This document shows positions 1 to 12,020 of a DNA stretch of 64,000 nucleotides, piece by piece; position 1 is the first letter of the stretch, and every line of letters begins with the position of its first letter. The position numbers and the translations under genes were made by a program. Below the pieces are notes generated by a model. That model saw nothing but the letters and a program-made list of their open reading frames with translations, was not told the DNA's origin and searched no databases. The DNA is taken from NCBI RefSeq assembly GCF_003589595.1, contig NW_020653715.1:63950-127949 (forward strand), read 5' to 3'. This DNA is from Hyposmocoma kahamanoa (taxonomy: Eukaryota > Arthropoda > Insecta > Lepidoptera > Cosmopterigidae).

Positions 1-227
1 CTAATGAAAAATCCCAAACAGACATAGACTGCAGTACTAATTAATATGTTTTAGTTTATTCTAATTTCTATTAATAATTAATAATAAATTAAACTTAATA
101 AAAATTCATTCCATAAAATAATTTGTAAAACTTAATGTAGCGTAAATTAGAATGTTTTCTTTGTAAAATTAAAAATAAGGTATTTAATTAATAACTATTG
201 TAACTATAGTGAAAAAATAGGGTGGTT
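1..227. other. AT-rich DNA, no feature
   Basis: Mostly A and T with short homopolymer runs and many stops on both strands. I see no coding, RNA or repeat signal. Confidence 0.5.
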
Positions 228-376
228 TGCATTAAATATTAGACATAACTGGTTGAAGACTGTACCACCTCAGTCAACCGTGACCATGGGACCTGTAAAG
301 GGCCCGAAACGTCGGTTTGTTTGAAAAAACAAATATACGCGATTTAAATCCGGAAAAATAGTTTCATTTCCTATTA
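228..376 (-). repeat. MITE family A, partial copy
   Basis: The stretch matches the complete fold-back copy at 28069-28256. On the minus strand it carries the dyad CCGA-N4-TCGG (304-315), 15 bases, then CATGGTCACGG (278-288). Between about 316 and 368 it has the same short stem-loop and terminal sequence as the right arm of the 28-kb copy. Only one arm is present, so this is a half element with no coding capacity. No target duplication could be recognised. Confidence 0.6.
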
Positions 377-402
377 ATATCCAAGGTTCACCACCACCTC
401 AC

Positions 403-528
403 GTTGTAAGAGTTCATGCAAAATGAATAAATGAATAAATGAATAAAAAATAAAGTAAAGAATATTATAAGATCTGGTATCTTTTAATATTCTTTACTTT
501 ATTAATTTTGCATGAACTCTTACAACGT
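403..528. repeat. Fold-back inverted repeat
   Basis: Two arms of about 45 bases face each other around a short spacer that includes AAGATCTGGTATC. The outer end of each arm is the sequence that encodes GTAAGAGTTCATGC. The left arm is lengthened by a small tandem run of AATG/AATA units (about 425-450). The outer right arm runs straight into the repeat at 480-742. The same junction sequence occurs once, not folded, near 51585-51635, so this locus looks like an inverted duplication of one end of that repeat. Confidence 0.65.
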
Positions 529-742
529 CCAATAGAGTAAAAACCCTAATTGTAGTATTTAAAAAAAATAAAATCTACTGAAGACGCGCTATAACGTGTT
601 TGTCATAAGTACAAACACTACAGAATGTCTATAAATTAAATATATCTAGAATAAACTTAAGAACACTAGTTTTTAGAGTATTATTAGACTTTACTGGATG
701 TGTATAGAACAATTTTACTAAAAATAATCAGTTATTCTAAAG
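480..742 (-). repeat. ~270-bp repeat, inverted copy
   Basis: Reverse-complementing this stretch gives close base-by-base agreement with 51360-51630 over its whole length, with scattered substitutions and single-base gaps. One boundary is where it meets the mariner remnant (about 743); the other is the fold-back at 403-528. It has no long open frame. At 51.6 kb the repeat runs into a LINE reverse transcriptase frame, so it may be LINE-associated 5' sequence or an independent element. The sequence alone does not settle which. Confidence 0.65.
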
Positions 743-1395
743 ATGAACAACGTAGCCACGTGTCCAGTTTTATTTAAAAAAAGAAGCAATCATCCGCTTA
801 GAGGCACTACACGCGCGCCACTTTGGTTGGTTTCGGCTCATCTCGAAAGACTAGGCTCGATTGCAGCTTTGTTTTGGGATCGTAACTATAAATCCATGTT
901 TCGTCACCTGTTACTATGTCCCACACCAAATTTGACGCCCCTTCGTTGAATCTGGTAAGCATGGCATTGCACCAAGTGACGCGATCCGTTTTTTGAATTG
1001 TGTGGGATCCACTGAGAGCACAGCTTTTTCACACCGAAATATTCGTGTAGTATTGATAGTATTTAACTCGTGCATATGCCTAAAGATGCCCAAATCTCAT
1101 TCTATGTCACATGCCTGTCTGTTTTGATCATACGGCGCACAGCATCGATGTTTTTGTTGTACACAGCAGTGGACGGGCGACCATCACGAAATTCGTCACT
1201 GAGATTCACACGACCGCGTTTGAATTCTGCAAACCAGCTATAAATAGCCGTCTTGCATGGTGCTTCATCGCCAGTTTGAAGCCGAGTGAAGCTCCGCTGT
1301 TTAATTACACTTAAAGTCGTGACGTCACAATATAAAAACAAGTGACACTTAGATGAAACAAACTGTATTCTACAGCCAAAGAGATCAATTTTCAA
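743..1395 (-). pseudogene. mariner-like transposase remnant
   Basis: Minus-strand translation gives recognisable pieces of a mariner (IS630-Tc1-mariner) transposase in order. About 1105-1300 holds the second part of the DNA-binding region (motifs such as IYSWFAEFKRGR and DEFRDGRPSTAV). About 950-1100 holds the linker with a WIPHN-like motif, interrupted by a stop. About 745-930 holds the start of the catalytic domain, including the first catalytic aspartate in GDETWIY (about 895-910). The reading shifts frame at least twice and stops before the second and third catalytic aspartates, where the ~270-bp repeat begins. The enzyme would cut and paste its own element; this copy is 3'-truncated and dead. 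No terminal inverted repeats were found. Confidence 0.85.
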
Positions 1396-4300
1396 ATGTT
1401 GTAATTACTTTTTAAATATTGTTTATATAAGTGGCCAGTTCCGGAAACTTATAGTGCGCCCTATGTAATATTATTTGGACAAGAAATACGTACCTTCTTA
1501 TTTTTATTCAATGCCGTAAGTCATTTGCTTTGATGTTGTTTTTATTAGCTTTATTTTTAGTTCGTTTATAAAGTCATTGTAATTAAAAAAGGTTGAGTAG
1601 AATATGCCTTTTCTACAATATCAGCTATATGTCCGCTAAGTCCTGCAATTAATTATGTCAAAGAGTTTAGTAGCGCGTAATCCACATATTGTGACAGGTG
1701 GTAGCCTCTTTGAGTCCGCTTCACACATTGTAAGATCTATCTCCCCACAGCGCTACGGCTGTCTTTTACATAAGCAACAATCAACATCGAAAAATCTTGC
1801 GCGATGGAGGCTGCCTACAGTTTAGTGATCACTTGTTTAGTCAAATGAAATGTCACGAATATCAGCGAAGCTATTCAAATATTGGATGCCGTTAATACCG
1901 TCAACTACGTAGGTAGAGGGATAAGCTGCGTTGTCAGCACGTTCAGCTTCGCGCTTAGACTAAATGACAATAATGTACGTGCTGACATACTTATACAACG
2001 AATCCGACATTACCGTCGCCGGTGCCTTCACGTGCTCAATCTCACGCTCTCCGCTGCCCGCGCCCCGCGCCGCCCCTCTTCGTCCCCTCGTCATCGCGTC
2101 TCGCTACGCTAATCTATCCTAAAAGGAGCGTAACCCAACCCATTAAGCAGTCACCTCGCGACAAAGGGCGCGATGCACTCGCCCCTCTCCCAAATTAGTT
2201 AAGGTTTCATCTAAAACGATTTCGCCCTTTGTCAGGCGTAAAACGAACAATGCGCCAATTTTATCTGAATTTAATGGCGACGGATAAAATCTCTCGCCTT
2301 TGGCACTTTGCGAGCTAATATTTCGGTAAGGTTTATTGAGACGCCGGTGTCGGCTCGGACCATAGGCTTGCCGGTACAAGTCACACTGTACTCGCTTGAG
2401 CATTGGCGATCGGCAATTTCGCTACTCCACTGATCACCCTGCATCATCTTTTGACGAGTCTCAGCGTCCCTCACAGCACCAAAAAGCATTTTTGCTACTT
2501 GGATTTGATTCACTGAGACGTAGCTAAAAGTATCGTGTGTGCATTTAGCTATGGCAAATGACATCTCTAAATAAACGTGCAAATCTTTTTACACATTTTT
2601 TTTATCTCGCTATAGTTCATTCTATTATCTAATATAAATCTGCAAAACTTTTTTTCACAGCAAAAAGAATAGTTTAATAAATGTATTTTCTAGGGAAAAC
2701 ATAATTACGCATGATTAAAGTAATACCTACATATAAACATTTACTATTTCAATTCGAAATAAATCCATCATGTGCAGAGTTGTTGAAGTTTTTATTTGTT
2801 CTGTAGTAGGTAAAGGTGTGTTGATAAAACTCGTTTATTCGGTGGGGCCGTTAGTTCATTATTAATATAAGTGTTACCGTTTTTCAATAGAGGACCCAAT
2901 ATTTTTGTTTCCCGTTATATCGTCGGTCGCAACGTATATAAAAGCAGATCCCTTAGTATTACGTTCAAACCCGACACTATTTGAGGCGCTATTCCTCACA
3001 GATCATGTATCGAGTCGCATCTCCGGCGACGTTTAATCTCGGCGCGGGCGAAGGGCCTCGGGGCGCGGTGACCGAAAAATGTGCATTGACACTTTGACAT
3101 TGACGGAAGCTCTGCCATGTTCCTCTTGACTGCACACCATGCGATCCATTAACCGGCGAAGTCTATTTTCAAGTCCATTGCCATTTCGCTTCCATTATTA
3201 GAATACGTGCCCATTGTAAAAAAACAGTGTATCACAAAATGTGACTTTTGATACGTTACTTGTTTTACTTTGAACGTTAACAGAAAAGCTGTCGCCCACG
3301 TTCACAAAGAATGCGTCAGTTCGATGTCAGTATATATGAAAGGCGGTGATTGGCGGGTTTCCTCGCAACGCGCGGCGCGGCGTCAGATAGCGCCCCGTAT
3401 TCGTCTCGAATAAAAATTCGCTTGGAGTCGCCGGCTTATGTGCGTGCGGTATCCGCGGTCTTCGCTCAAATCCCGCTGAGCACGAATACATCGTAATCAA
3501 CGCACGAGCCGAAACACCAGTTACAGTGCGTCGCAGCCTGTTTTATAGTACAAACAAGACTCGTAATACTCGTACCTCACACAACCGTAATTATTCCAAT
3601 TTGTTGCAGTTGTAACGACTTTTTTATGATTTAATATTTTTTCATTTGTTCATTTCAATTTCGAGTTGAAAGTGCTCAGCTTAGGATTCTCGCTGGTAAT
3701 TGGCGTGGAGGAAGATAAAGTGGAAAATAATGTTCATTATTACAGTACAAAAATGAAGCGGGGCCACCGATGTGGGGGAGGGAAACGGAACGGAGACTGG
3801 ACGACGGCGAAATTGTTGTCTAACGTATCATTTATTTTGTTTTAGTGAACAAAATAAGAATCTCGTTGTTTTACGGCTAACTTCAAAATAAATCTTTCAT
3901 AAACAACACGCAAGCATGATATTTTCTCGTTCAAATGGAGCTACATTAAGTATTGACACGTATGCAACGATGTAACCCCAGTCTCCAATGGAATTGAATT
4001 TAGTTTAGAATAGAACTTCAATGGGGCTTCACAATTCGATTATATTCCTCTACACGAACGGGAAGTAAGCTTTCTACGATTTCCTTTGTGCTCAGCGTTG
4101 TCGTAATTCAATGGTCTCGAGACGAAAGCGGTGTCTTGCAAATACTATGTGAAACAGTGTGGCGTGATGAAGTAGTGTGACATTTTGAGTGACTTTATGA
4201 CGGGTCCATTAACGCTCGGTACATGCACGAGATGTAATTTGCTTTATGTAAACGGCAGTGGAATACGTCTGGGATTTGCGACCACAGCATAGCTCTAACG

Positions 4301-4904
4301 AAGTTGAAACGAGTACACGTAGAGTCGCGTAATAAACATGGTCACATTGACTCGCCATGTTGAGTCACTTGGGCCGAGGAGTGCAAACATCGGTATCATC
4401 GAAAATATTCGCGAAAAGGTATAATACCTAATAAATAATTTACCTAAAACACAAGAAACTGTAAATTGAACGTAATTTTATTAAATTTTACGATCGTTGC
4501 CACTTCAGGAACAACAACTCGGATCGGTTGATTCTAGTGGCGTGACTATGCTATACTTTTGTCCTTATTCGTCTTAAGTGGTTTGCTGCGCTGGCGGACG
4601 ATAGTGAAAAGAAATCTTTGGTAACTAGTTCAGTAGGTAGAGCTATTTACGCCACAGTATCATTGAAATACAGTAATATTCTCTTGTATCAAAAAGATTA
4701 TAAAGTCATCAGAATATCACAAAAATACCTTCACATAAGAATTTAATTTTCCGACAACTCGTGTAAAATTGTTATTTATTTGCAGACCTTAGAACGAACA
4801 TTACACGGCTTATTCAGGTTTGGTATTCTTCTGAATGAAAATTGAGATTTTCTATATAACTTATTTAATTCACACGAGAACACGTACATTCCGCTGTACA
4901 AGTA
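1396..4904. other. No supported gene
   Basis: This 3.5-kb stretch has only short open frames (the longest about 100 codons, minus strand 2271-2582) with no domain I recognise. A more GC-rich patch with several CpG-containing runs lies at about 2930-3480, and a TATATAAAAG-like string lies near 2935. These could mark an unannotated promoter or exon of a host gene, but nothing confirms it. No repeat structure stood out. Confidence 0.4.
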
Positions 4905-4931
4905 ACGCGCACACTCAACATAGCCCCGCAC
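4905..4931 (-). repeat. SINE 3' end fragment
   Basis: About 25 bases (containing CACTCAACATAGCCCCGCA) match the minus-strand 3' part of the tRNA-derived SINE seen at 47262-47485 and 53401-53617. After this the similarity fades. It is a small remnant, or an old copy degraded beyond recognition. Confidence 0.5.
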
Positions 4932-5097
4932 TTGTAACAAAGTAGTAACAAGTAGCCATAGACAAACATCGTGTTGCCATAGATACAAAACTATGGAGAA
5001 AGCAAACGGAATAAACTTATTCAGGCTATGTAGAGTTTTATATCCAACACTTCCACTAAAATTATACATCAGTCAGGATACAAAAATGAAAATTGCC

Positions 5098-5655
5098 TTA
5101 GACAGGACTTGGAAACAATAACTTATTTCTAAGAAAAACAAAAATTTGAGACGGTAAGGTCTTTGTTAAGATATCAGCAAGCTGATCACTACTTGGTACA
5201 TATCTTACATCTATCAAACCCAACTCTACCTTCTCTCTTATAAAATTATACTTGACATCGATATGCTTAGTCCTTTTCTGGTACACAGGATTGTTAAGTA
5301 ATTTAATACTACTTTGGTTATCAACATATAACACAGTACAATTATGAGGTTCGCCTAAGTCTAATAACAGTAGTTGCAACCAAAGAATTTCCTTTGCGGA
5401 CTCGCAAGAAGCAACGAACTCCGCTTCAGTAGTGGCGAGGGCAACAGTCTTCTGTTTATGACTAGACCATGTAACAGGTTCCCCATTCATTAAAAAAATG
5501 TAACCTGAAGTTGATTTTCGAGAATCCACATCACTTGCAAACTCTGAATCTGCATATACCATCAGATTGCTACTCTCTCCAAATCGAATACAAAAGTTCT
5601 TTGTGTTCATTAAATATTTTACAATACGCTGTACAGTATTTACATGTTGTCTGCT
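5098..5655 (-). pseudogene. Ty1/copia RNase H remnant
   Basis: The minus strand is open for 170 codons from about 5610 to 5098, and the homology extends upstream to about 5655 with a TVQRIVKYL-like segment. The protein is the C-terminal RNase H domain of a Ty1/copia polyprotein. It has the first catalytic aspartate in YADSEFASD followed by RKSTSGY, then the TEAEF glutamate, the YVDNQSS aspartate, and near the end the typical RTKHIDVKYNFIRE and QLADILTK blocks. In a live element this domain removes RNA from the RNA-DNA hybrid in the virus-like particle. The reverse transcriptase, integrase, gag and LTRs are all absent next to it, so this is a truncated fragment, but the frame itself is unbroken. 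Confidence 0.9.
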
Positions 5656-8003
5656 ACAACTATCAGTGGTAGTGGCGACTGGCGTACAGCACGATGTCGA
5701 AGCGATATTTTATTTAGAGATTGTATTTTGAAAACGTTTTTTTAATCATATAATTTGTTAAAGAAATACGACAGTTTATTAGTGTTTTGCATCGATTTAT
5801 TTGTTATTTTTAAAGTTTACCACGGCGTGAAGGTTTCATATTCTGTTATCATGTAGTGACATTTTCTACTTTTAAAAATGTCAGTAGAAGATTTAAAAAG
5901 GCAGCATCCTTTTCACATTAAAAACATAACTACGAAGTTGTGGTAACAGAAAAGGTTCTAACTGCAAATTAAACTTGACGCAAATATAACCTGTGGCTGC
6001 TATTCAATACCGAGATAGCTAATCGCCTCATAGTGCGCACGAACTACAAAATACATACGTTTAAGTTACGGCCTAAAGCAACTAAGGCCGGCCACATAAC
6101 ATTTTCCGAAACGGAATTCCCACGGTATGTGGCGGGCCTAATTCTCTACTTCAAATTATGGTAAAGGAATGTGTCTCTAATCGTTGAGTAGATACAAACG
6201 TTATTCTATTGTAACTTTTTGTGAGATGACCGTACATAGACTTTACGTTCAAACAAAATATGTTTTAAGATTATTATCTATTTCAGTTCCATTTATCCTA
6301 AATTTGCCTGGAGTCCCGTAACTCTGTTATCCTGTCTTCTTTAAAAATATTCTTTTATTGTGAGAAACAAGTACACGACTAACAAGCCACCAAGAGCGTT
6401 TGCTAACGAATTGGGATCGGACGCAGTGTGCAAACGCGCTAAGAATGTACACATGCAATCAGATGTATTTGTAATTTTATTTTGCAATTCTACATTACTA
6501 TAGACCTGGCATATTAACGTATGTACGACACGCTTGCCAAAATTTATCTCTTATCTCAAGTTTCCGACGACACAGTCGCTCGGCAGCGATTGGCCGCGAT
6601 ATCCCGCAAATTGATCCGCTGATTAGCATACATATTGCGCATAGTCGCTACCGCGTCGCGCACGCCGCGTCGCGTCGCGGCCGCGTCGCATCGGCACCGA
6701 ACGGGTCTCACGATTGTTAATTAAAATGCAGTTCGGATTAAAGGGTCTTTGTGAATATTACAATGCTCGCTTGCATCGGATCACAACTTCCTACTAAATT
6801 AGTTTCGGTAGAATCTGGGTACGATAAATGTAATTAATATTTAAGTAATATATCATACGTTCATACATGTTGGCATTTTTCGCGTATCGTACTAGCAGAG
6901 TGATGAATTGAACAGAAAAATGTGGTTTTTATAAACATTATATTTTACAATTCGTTTATGTTTTTATCATTTATGTGTAGTGGCTGGGATACAATCAAAC
7001 ATATTGGTACAGCGTATGAACTCCGACATGCCTTTTATATTAGAAAAAAACAAACCAAAAACTCTACCACACCGCTATCTGTTCAGAATCATTTTTAAAT
7101 TAAGAATTCAAATTAAGTTCATGCAACTCTGTATAGCGATTGAAATTTGCGACGTCAGTCTAGAACCGCTCTCGTGCCGGTCTCGTGTCGCACTCGTGTC
7201 GCTCTCCTACTGTTCTCACGTGGATGTAAGCAGCGCGGGAATGCAGCCAATCTTCATCGAAACCATCTCGAGAGTCCTTAGTTTTCTTCGAGGAATTTGC
7301 ACTTTATTAACGCTCCTTAGATTTGAAATTCTAGTCCATCGTACAGCTCAAAGTGCATTATTAGGCTTGTAGAATAACCCGTTCTGTGGATGTTAACTCG
7401 TTCTAATAAGGTTGAAAATTGTGTTATCGTTGTAAATCAGTGCATGGTATGTATAGGTAAGACATGACACAAGACCGGGTCGTCTTGACCCGTTGCGAGA
7501 GACTGGAGCGCTTTTCATAATCGAGTTTGCATTGTTTGTTCGACACCCGTCGAACGGAGTTAAAAGGTTGGTCGAAGATAATTTTCACAGATTAGACTAA
7601 TAACCTACATAAGGCCAATTTAATAGAGGTATTGATATACATATGTTACGTACGATGGCGGCTGCGCGGTGCGATCTGAATGTAATTGGACCACTTTTGC
7701 ACTATTGCTCAAATGATTTTATGAAGAGCCAAGTGACCCACTGGTGGTCAAACAAATTTATATACTGTGGTAAAAAGTTTTTACAGAAGAATATTTATTT
7801 TAGGTAAGTAGCATTTCTTTCGGAACTTTAGTATATTATTCGGAAGTACAGTTTTCATTTGATTAATTTTATTGATTTATTGTTTGTTTATTTTCCATTA
7901 ACGCATTTCATTAGTATTATAGTTCGCTGCAATTTAAGTTGATTTTCGGAACCTTTACTATTTCACCTTTTGGAAGATTGTTTTTATGATACCAAATAAT
8001 TAA
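5656..8003. other. No supported gene
   Basis: No domain-bearing frame was found. Local features are a GC-rich run of repeated GCGTCGC-like units at about 6650-6690, a short CTCGTGTCG repetition at about 7165-7200, and AT-rich flanks. The 130-codon plus frame at 6980-7372 has no recognisable motif and covers the CTCGTGTCG repetition, so I do not call it a gene. Confidence 0.4.
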
Positions 8004-8197
8004 TACAGAGTACTAAAAAACCGACCTCAAAAGGCATTCATCCCCTAGTTTGCCACTCGTAGAGATGGAATATATTTTTCAAATTTAAATGGGATCATAC
8101 TGAGGTATCCTCTTTCCAACAAAAAAATCGTCACATCACATACATACAAAAAACATACAGTCGAATAGAGAACCTCCTCCTTTTTGTGAAGTTGGTT
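8004..8197 (+). repeat. Interspersed repeat family B, short copy
   Basis: It starts with ACAGAGTACTAAAAAACCGA and ends with GAACCTCCTCC followed by a GAAGTTGGTT-like end. The two ends are roughly inverted (ACCGAC... / ...GTCGGT in the longer copy). The copy at 43754-44225 shares both ends and a middle with CATACATACAAAAAA, so this copy has lost about 270 internal bases. I recognise the terminal words as common in lepidopteran genomes but cannot name the family with certainty. Confidence 0.6.
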
Positions 8198-11100
8198 AAA
8201 AACGAAGAACCAACATAGTGAGTACACAAAGTGCCTACCAGTTTTCTTGAATATTCAAACCATCGGTAAGAAATGAAGCATTATAAGAGAAATTAACCGC
8301 GTCGGTTTCGGTCTCGGCGTAGGCCGGTTCGTTTATAAAATGAAAAAAATAATGAAATTGGTTCCATTTGAGGTGTGAGTCGATACTCACACGAAAACGA
8401 AACGAAACGAAAAAATATATAGTCAACAATTCCGTTGTAGTGATACATTATTTTTTGTTTAAGTGACGGTGTTATCAATTAAAATGCTAATCACGACTAG
8501 CAAACTGAAAAAATGCTCTTCGGGCCTCCAAATAAACGATTATAAGCAAGTGGTTTGCTAAACGAGGTGAGAATAATTATTTTTTAAATAGCATTTCAAG
8601 CAGAAAATCGTTACACAGGTATGTATCAGACTTTTGGCATTGAAACGATAGCCTATAAAAATGACGTCTCTATCTGCAGCAGGAAGGTTTAATGGCAGCC
8701 ACTGAAAACGTGGTCAGCGTGGTAATATACCGGGCCGCAATAATATACGAATGGTTTATACCATCGATCGCTCAAAAGAAGGATAACCTCTAAAATAATA
8801 TGACCCAAGAGACTTGACATAAATTTAAACAAAGCGTAACAAAACTCAATGCGCACAGCGCGACTGTCCGCAAGCGGCGCGGCCGCCGCTAAAAGCTTAA
8901 TGGAAAAATAATTGAATCGTACGACAGTGAAGGTGAGAAATATCCAAAAGGCGCACGCCTCCCCGCGCTTCCCCGCAGCCCATCCTCTCGCGCACAAAGC
9001 AAGACATTTGAACAAGTTACGCTCAATGTTACGCTGGTCTTTTGTGGCAGCCAGTTTTTTGCTCCGCCGCAATTTGAGAGATAATTTTGCTGAGCGAGTC
9101 TAGGCTCGCGAACTTCGCCGGGTTGAAAATGCAGCTTTCCGATGAATATGTTGAAAGCGAATTTACGAAAACGAAAAGGAGATTCGGGGACCGAGCTTGA
9201 TTAAGGCTCTTAACTTCCGTCTGAGAGCTCTGAGGATCGTTCCCGATTAGTGCAAATGCAAATAACGAACGTGATACTAATAGATAGACGACAATTCGTA
9301 AACAAAGAGACGCACGGCGGTTGAACGACGCCTTAGCTAATTATAAGCCGATTAATGCTGTAGCTGCGGAGTGGTAGAGGCAAACACGCAATTCGCGAAG
9401 AAAAAATATACACGAGCGTTTTTGCACGTTTACGAGGTTATTAGAGTCGGGCAATGGTTATAATAATAATGAAATATACATATGAAACAGGTCATAAACT
9501 ATATGGTACTGGAAATTTAATCACGAGGAGACTTATGCGTTTAACGTGGCCGTGCGCTTACGGTTGCGAACAACAATTCATCTACAAACGATCCTAGCAG
9601 CAGATGATGGTATAAATTATAATTATGACCACGAACACATTTTTGTAGGGCGAACACGAGGCCTGTCGTATTACAAAAGTCGTTTGTGAAAGCTGGAAGC
9701 GAGTTCTTTGGATGCGACTAGCAGCTGGACTGTGGCGTTGACTCGAAAAGCGTTGATAAAGGCGCGGCGACGAACGTGCCGCTCGTAATGATGTCGGATT
9801 CAACAAATTGCTGCTCGAGACAACATTTATATTATTTCACCCGGTCGACACAACACACACTTGAGTACATTGATAAACCAACACTGCTGTAGTTAGCTTG
9901 GTGCAGCCGGAAAAAATGACGCACATCGTGAATACACGTAAAGGTATTCAGTGATTCAGAGTGCAGTATTATAATATTTAAAACCATTTATTTCCCCATA
10001 TATATTAAATACCAAATTGCAAAAGTCAAGGATTATTAACACACGTTATTATTTTAAAAGCATTTCTTTGGCAATCACATGAAATGCACGCAGCTAATGT
10101 TTTAGCTCGGAAAATTATATGAGAAAGGTATAAAATCCAACTTATAAAATAAACAACGAAGCAACGTAAACTTCTACAAAAATTAAAATAAATTAATTTA
10201 TCCAAAATATGTAGTGAATATTATTACTAAATTTGTTATGATCGTTATGGGCCTTAGAGTATTTTTATATCTTCCAAATATACTTGTATTCCATTAATAT
10301 TAATTTGGATATTCATGTGATTTTGTTATATGGGATCTAATCACCGCCTTGCCTGCTTTTTAAGTAGGTACATTAATTTTACTTTCGCTCATTATTTTAT
10401 TATTACACGTTCCGCTCGAAAGTTGTAAGTGGCGTAGCGACGTGTTCATTACCGTAACTCGATTCGCGCTAAAGATGTGGCGCCGAGGCTAGAGCGGCGC
10501 GGGCGCGCGTCGACGTTGCGCCGCTTGCTTGAAGTGGAGAGTGGCAAAGGTAATTCATTAGCTATTACAAGGTTTAATATAATTTGTCGTCGCCTTGCAA
10601 ACTCATTGATGAGGATTCAATATACAAAATTACCCGACTCAAACTAGTCGAGCAAAACCGGCGGTGGTATTAAGATGAAAGAGATTTCATAAGTCGTAAG
10701 ACGGTTAATATAAATAAACCTACTTGTTCATGGCGAAATCTATTTGAAATTGAAACACTAGAATAACATTCCAACAATATTTATTTAAATAGTAGACGCG
10801 CACATGGCGATCGTCTCGCAGTGGTGCATTACTTCCTTGGACTTAAACGAATTATTACTAAGTGGATGTGACAGGCCTGTGTATCGCGACGAAGGTACGG
10901 CGCGGACGCGCACTGAATTCACAGTTGCTGACCTGTAAGATTAGATACGTCAAATTACTCACGGTACCGTAACAAGGCGCACTACGGTCAAAGGCGAGGG
11001 GCCATCTTGCTGACGCGTTAAATTCTTTGACGTCGCCCCGTGGCCGGCTGGCACGCAAGACACGATGGGGAATCGGCCTACGATCGTCGTGTCTTCTGGA

Positions 11101-11529
11101 GCTTCCCAACGTTCGGCGGTCCCTTGACGTCGCGCCACGGCCGGATAGCACGCGGAGCCCGATGTGAAATCGTCCTACGAGCACCTTCTTCTTCACTTTG
11201 TGGACCACACGGCGCGGGAAACCGTTGACGAGCACTTGCGTCACACTCGGTTTGATGTTAAGCCGACGATGGAAGCCTAAAAAACCGCACTGTTTTCATC
11301 GCCATTAAGTTTATTCACATTCGGTACACGGGCGTTGAAAAAGGCAAGTCCATCAGCGAGACGCCTCACTGAGGGGACATATTGGATTTTTGGAGTGTTA
11401 TAAAAAATGAGCATGCGCCTGCGCTAGGAGCCCGATGCACACTGGCACTTTTTTCCGGCTAGTGTCCGGACCCAACTGTTCCCATAGACAACTTAAGATG
11501 TTTTTGACTAATCGATAAATTTGTGTACA
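8198..11529. other. No supported gene; small repeats only
   Basis: Coding evidence is absent. A short perfect-arm hairpin (GTGTGAGT, four bases, ACTCACAC) lies at 8373-8392, followed by a GAAACGAAACGAAA run. GC-rich patches lie at about 8865-9000 and 10480-10530. The 128-codon minus frame at 10858-11244 is arginine-rich, lies over the 62-bp duplication at 11027-11185, and shows no domain; I do not call it a gene. Confidence 0.4.
11027..11185. repeat. 62-bp direct duplication
   Basis: Bases 11027-11088 and 11124-11185 align over their whole length. Both begin TTGACGTCG, run through CGGCCGG/GGCCGGC-like sequence and end near CCTACGA. About a quarter of positions differ by eye. The spacer is 35 bases. 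It lies about 350 bases downstream, in the minus direction, of the BEL/Pao gag remnant and could belong to that element, but no pol motif is visible. Confidence 0.6.
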
Positions 11530-12020
11530 CTATTTGTATGGTGTAAATAGTCGACCGTTATTGAATCGGTGAGTAATTATCTCCCAACAAGATGTATAGT
11601 TTTCTGCACTGATTCTTAGATGTTGTACCAATTTCTCGGCCTCACACTTAAGTTTAGATTTTATGTGTTGCATCTTTTACGCCTTCGAGAGTAGCGGGTT
11701 GTTGTGCACGCTTTCGATGTAGAGATGCTTAAAATTAATCATAAAGGTCTAGTATTACAATTTTTGGTGCAGCTTTCTCGTAGTGAGAGTTATTCCAAAT
11801 CTTGTGTATCAGCGTTTTCTATATACTGACGTAAATATCCTCTACCACGTTGTATTTTTGTTTGTACATCGAGCCTTTGTCTTGAAGTATGTAGTCAAGC
11901 TCTCAGTTATCCTTTACTATTTGACCCCATTTGGTTTTCAAAGTGTTTAAGTTGTCTTCCAGCTCCCACTTCTCGATAGTTGTGTCTATGTTACTTTTGT
12001 CCACAGTTCGTTCAAACGTT
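11530..12020 (-). pseudogene. BEL/Pao gag remnant (DUF1759-like)
   Basis: No long frame survives, but the minus-strand translation across several frames gives consecutive blocks of a BEL/Pao-type Gag (DUF1759 family). These are an N-terminal helix region around KWELEDNLNTLKTKWGQI (about 11925-11980), then APKI, then ESVHNNPLLS (about 11685-11720), and the best block EAEKLVQHLRISAENY followed by CWEI-THRFNN (about 11560-11625). Gag packages the element RNA in particles. Several stops and frameshifts separate the blocks, and no protease, reverse transcriptase or LTR is recognisable beside it. The last two blocks are long enough that chance similarity is unlikely. Confidence 0.7.

Noticed and set aside
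743..949. 68-codon plus-strand frame
   Set aside because: It is the antisense of the mariner transposase remnant, whose minus-strand motifs (GDETWIY) explain the sequence.
2143..2582. Two overlapping minus frames of 86 and 103 codons
   Set aside because: They overlap each other in different phases, and no conserved motif could be named.
10858..11244. 128-codon minus frame
   Set aside because: Arginine-rich, overlaps a nucleotide-level direct duplication, has no domain and an opposite-strand frame over the same bases.
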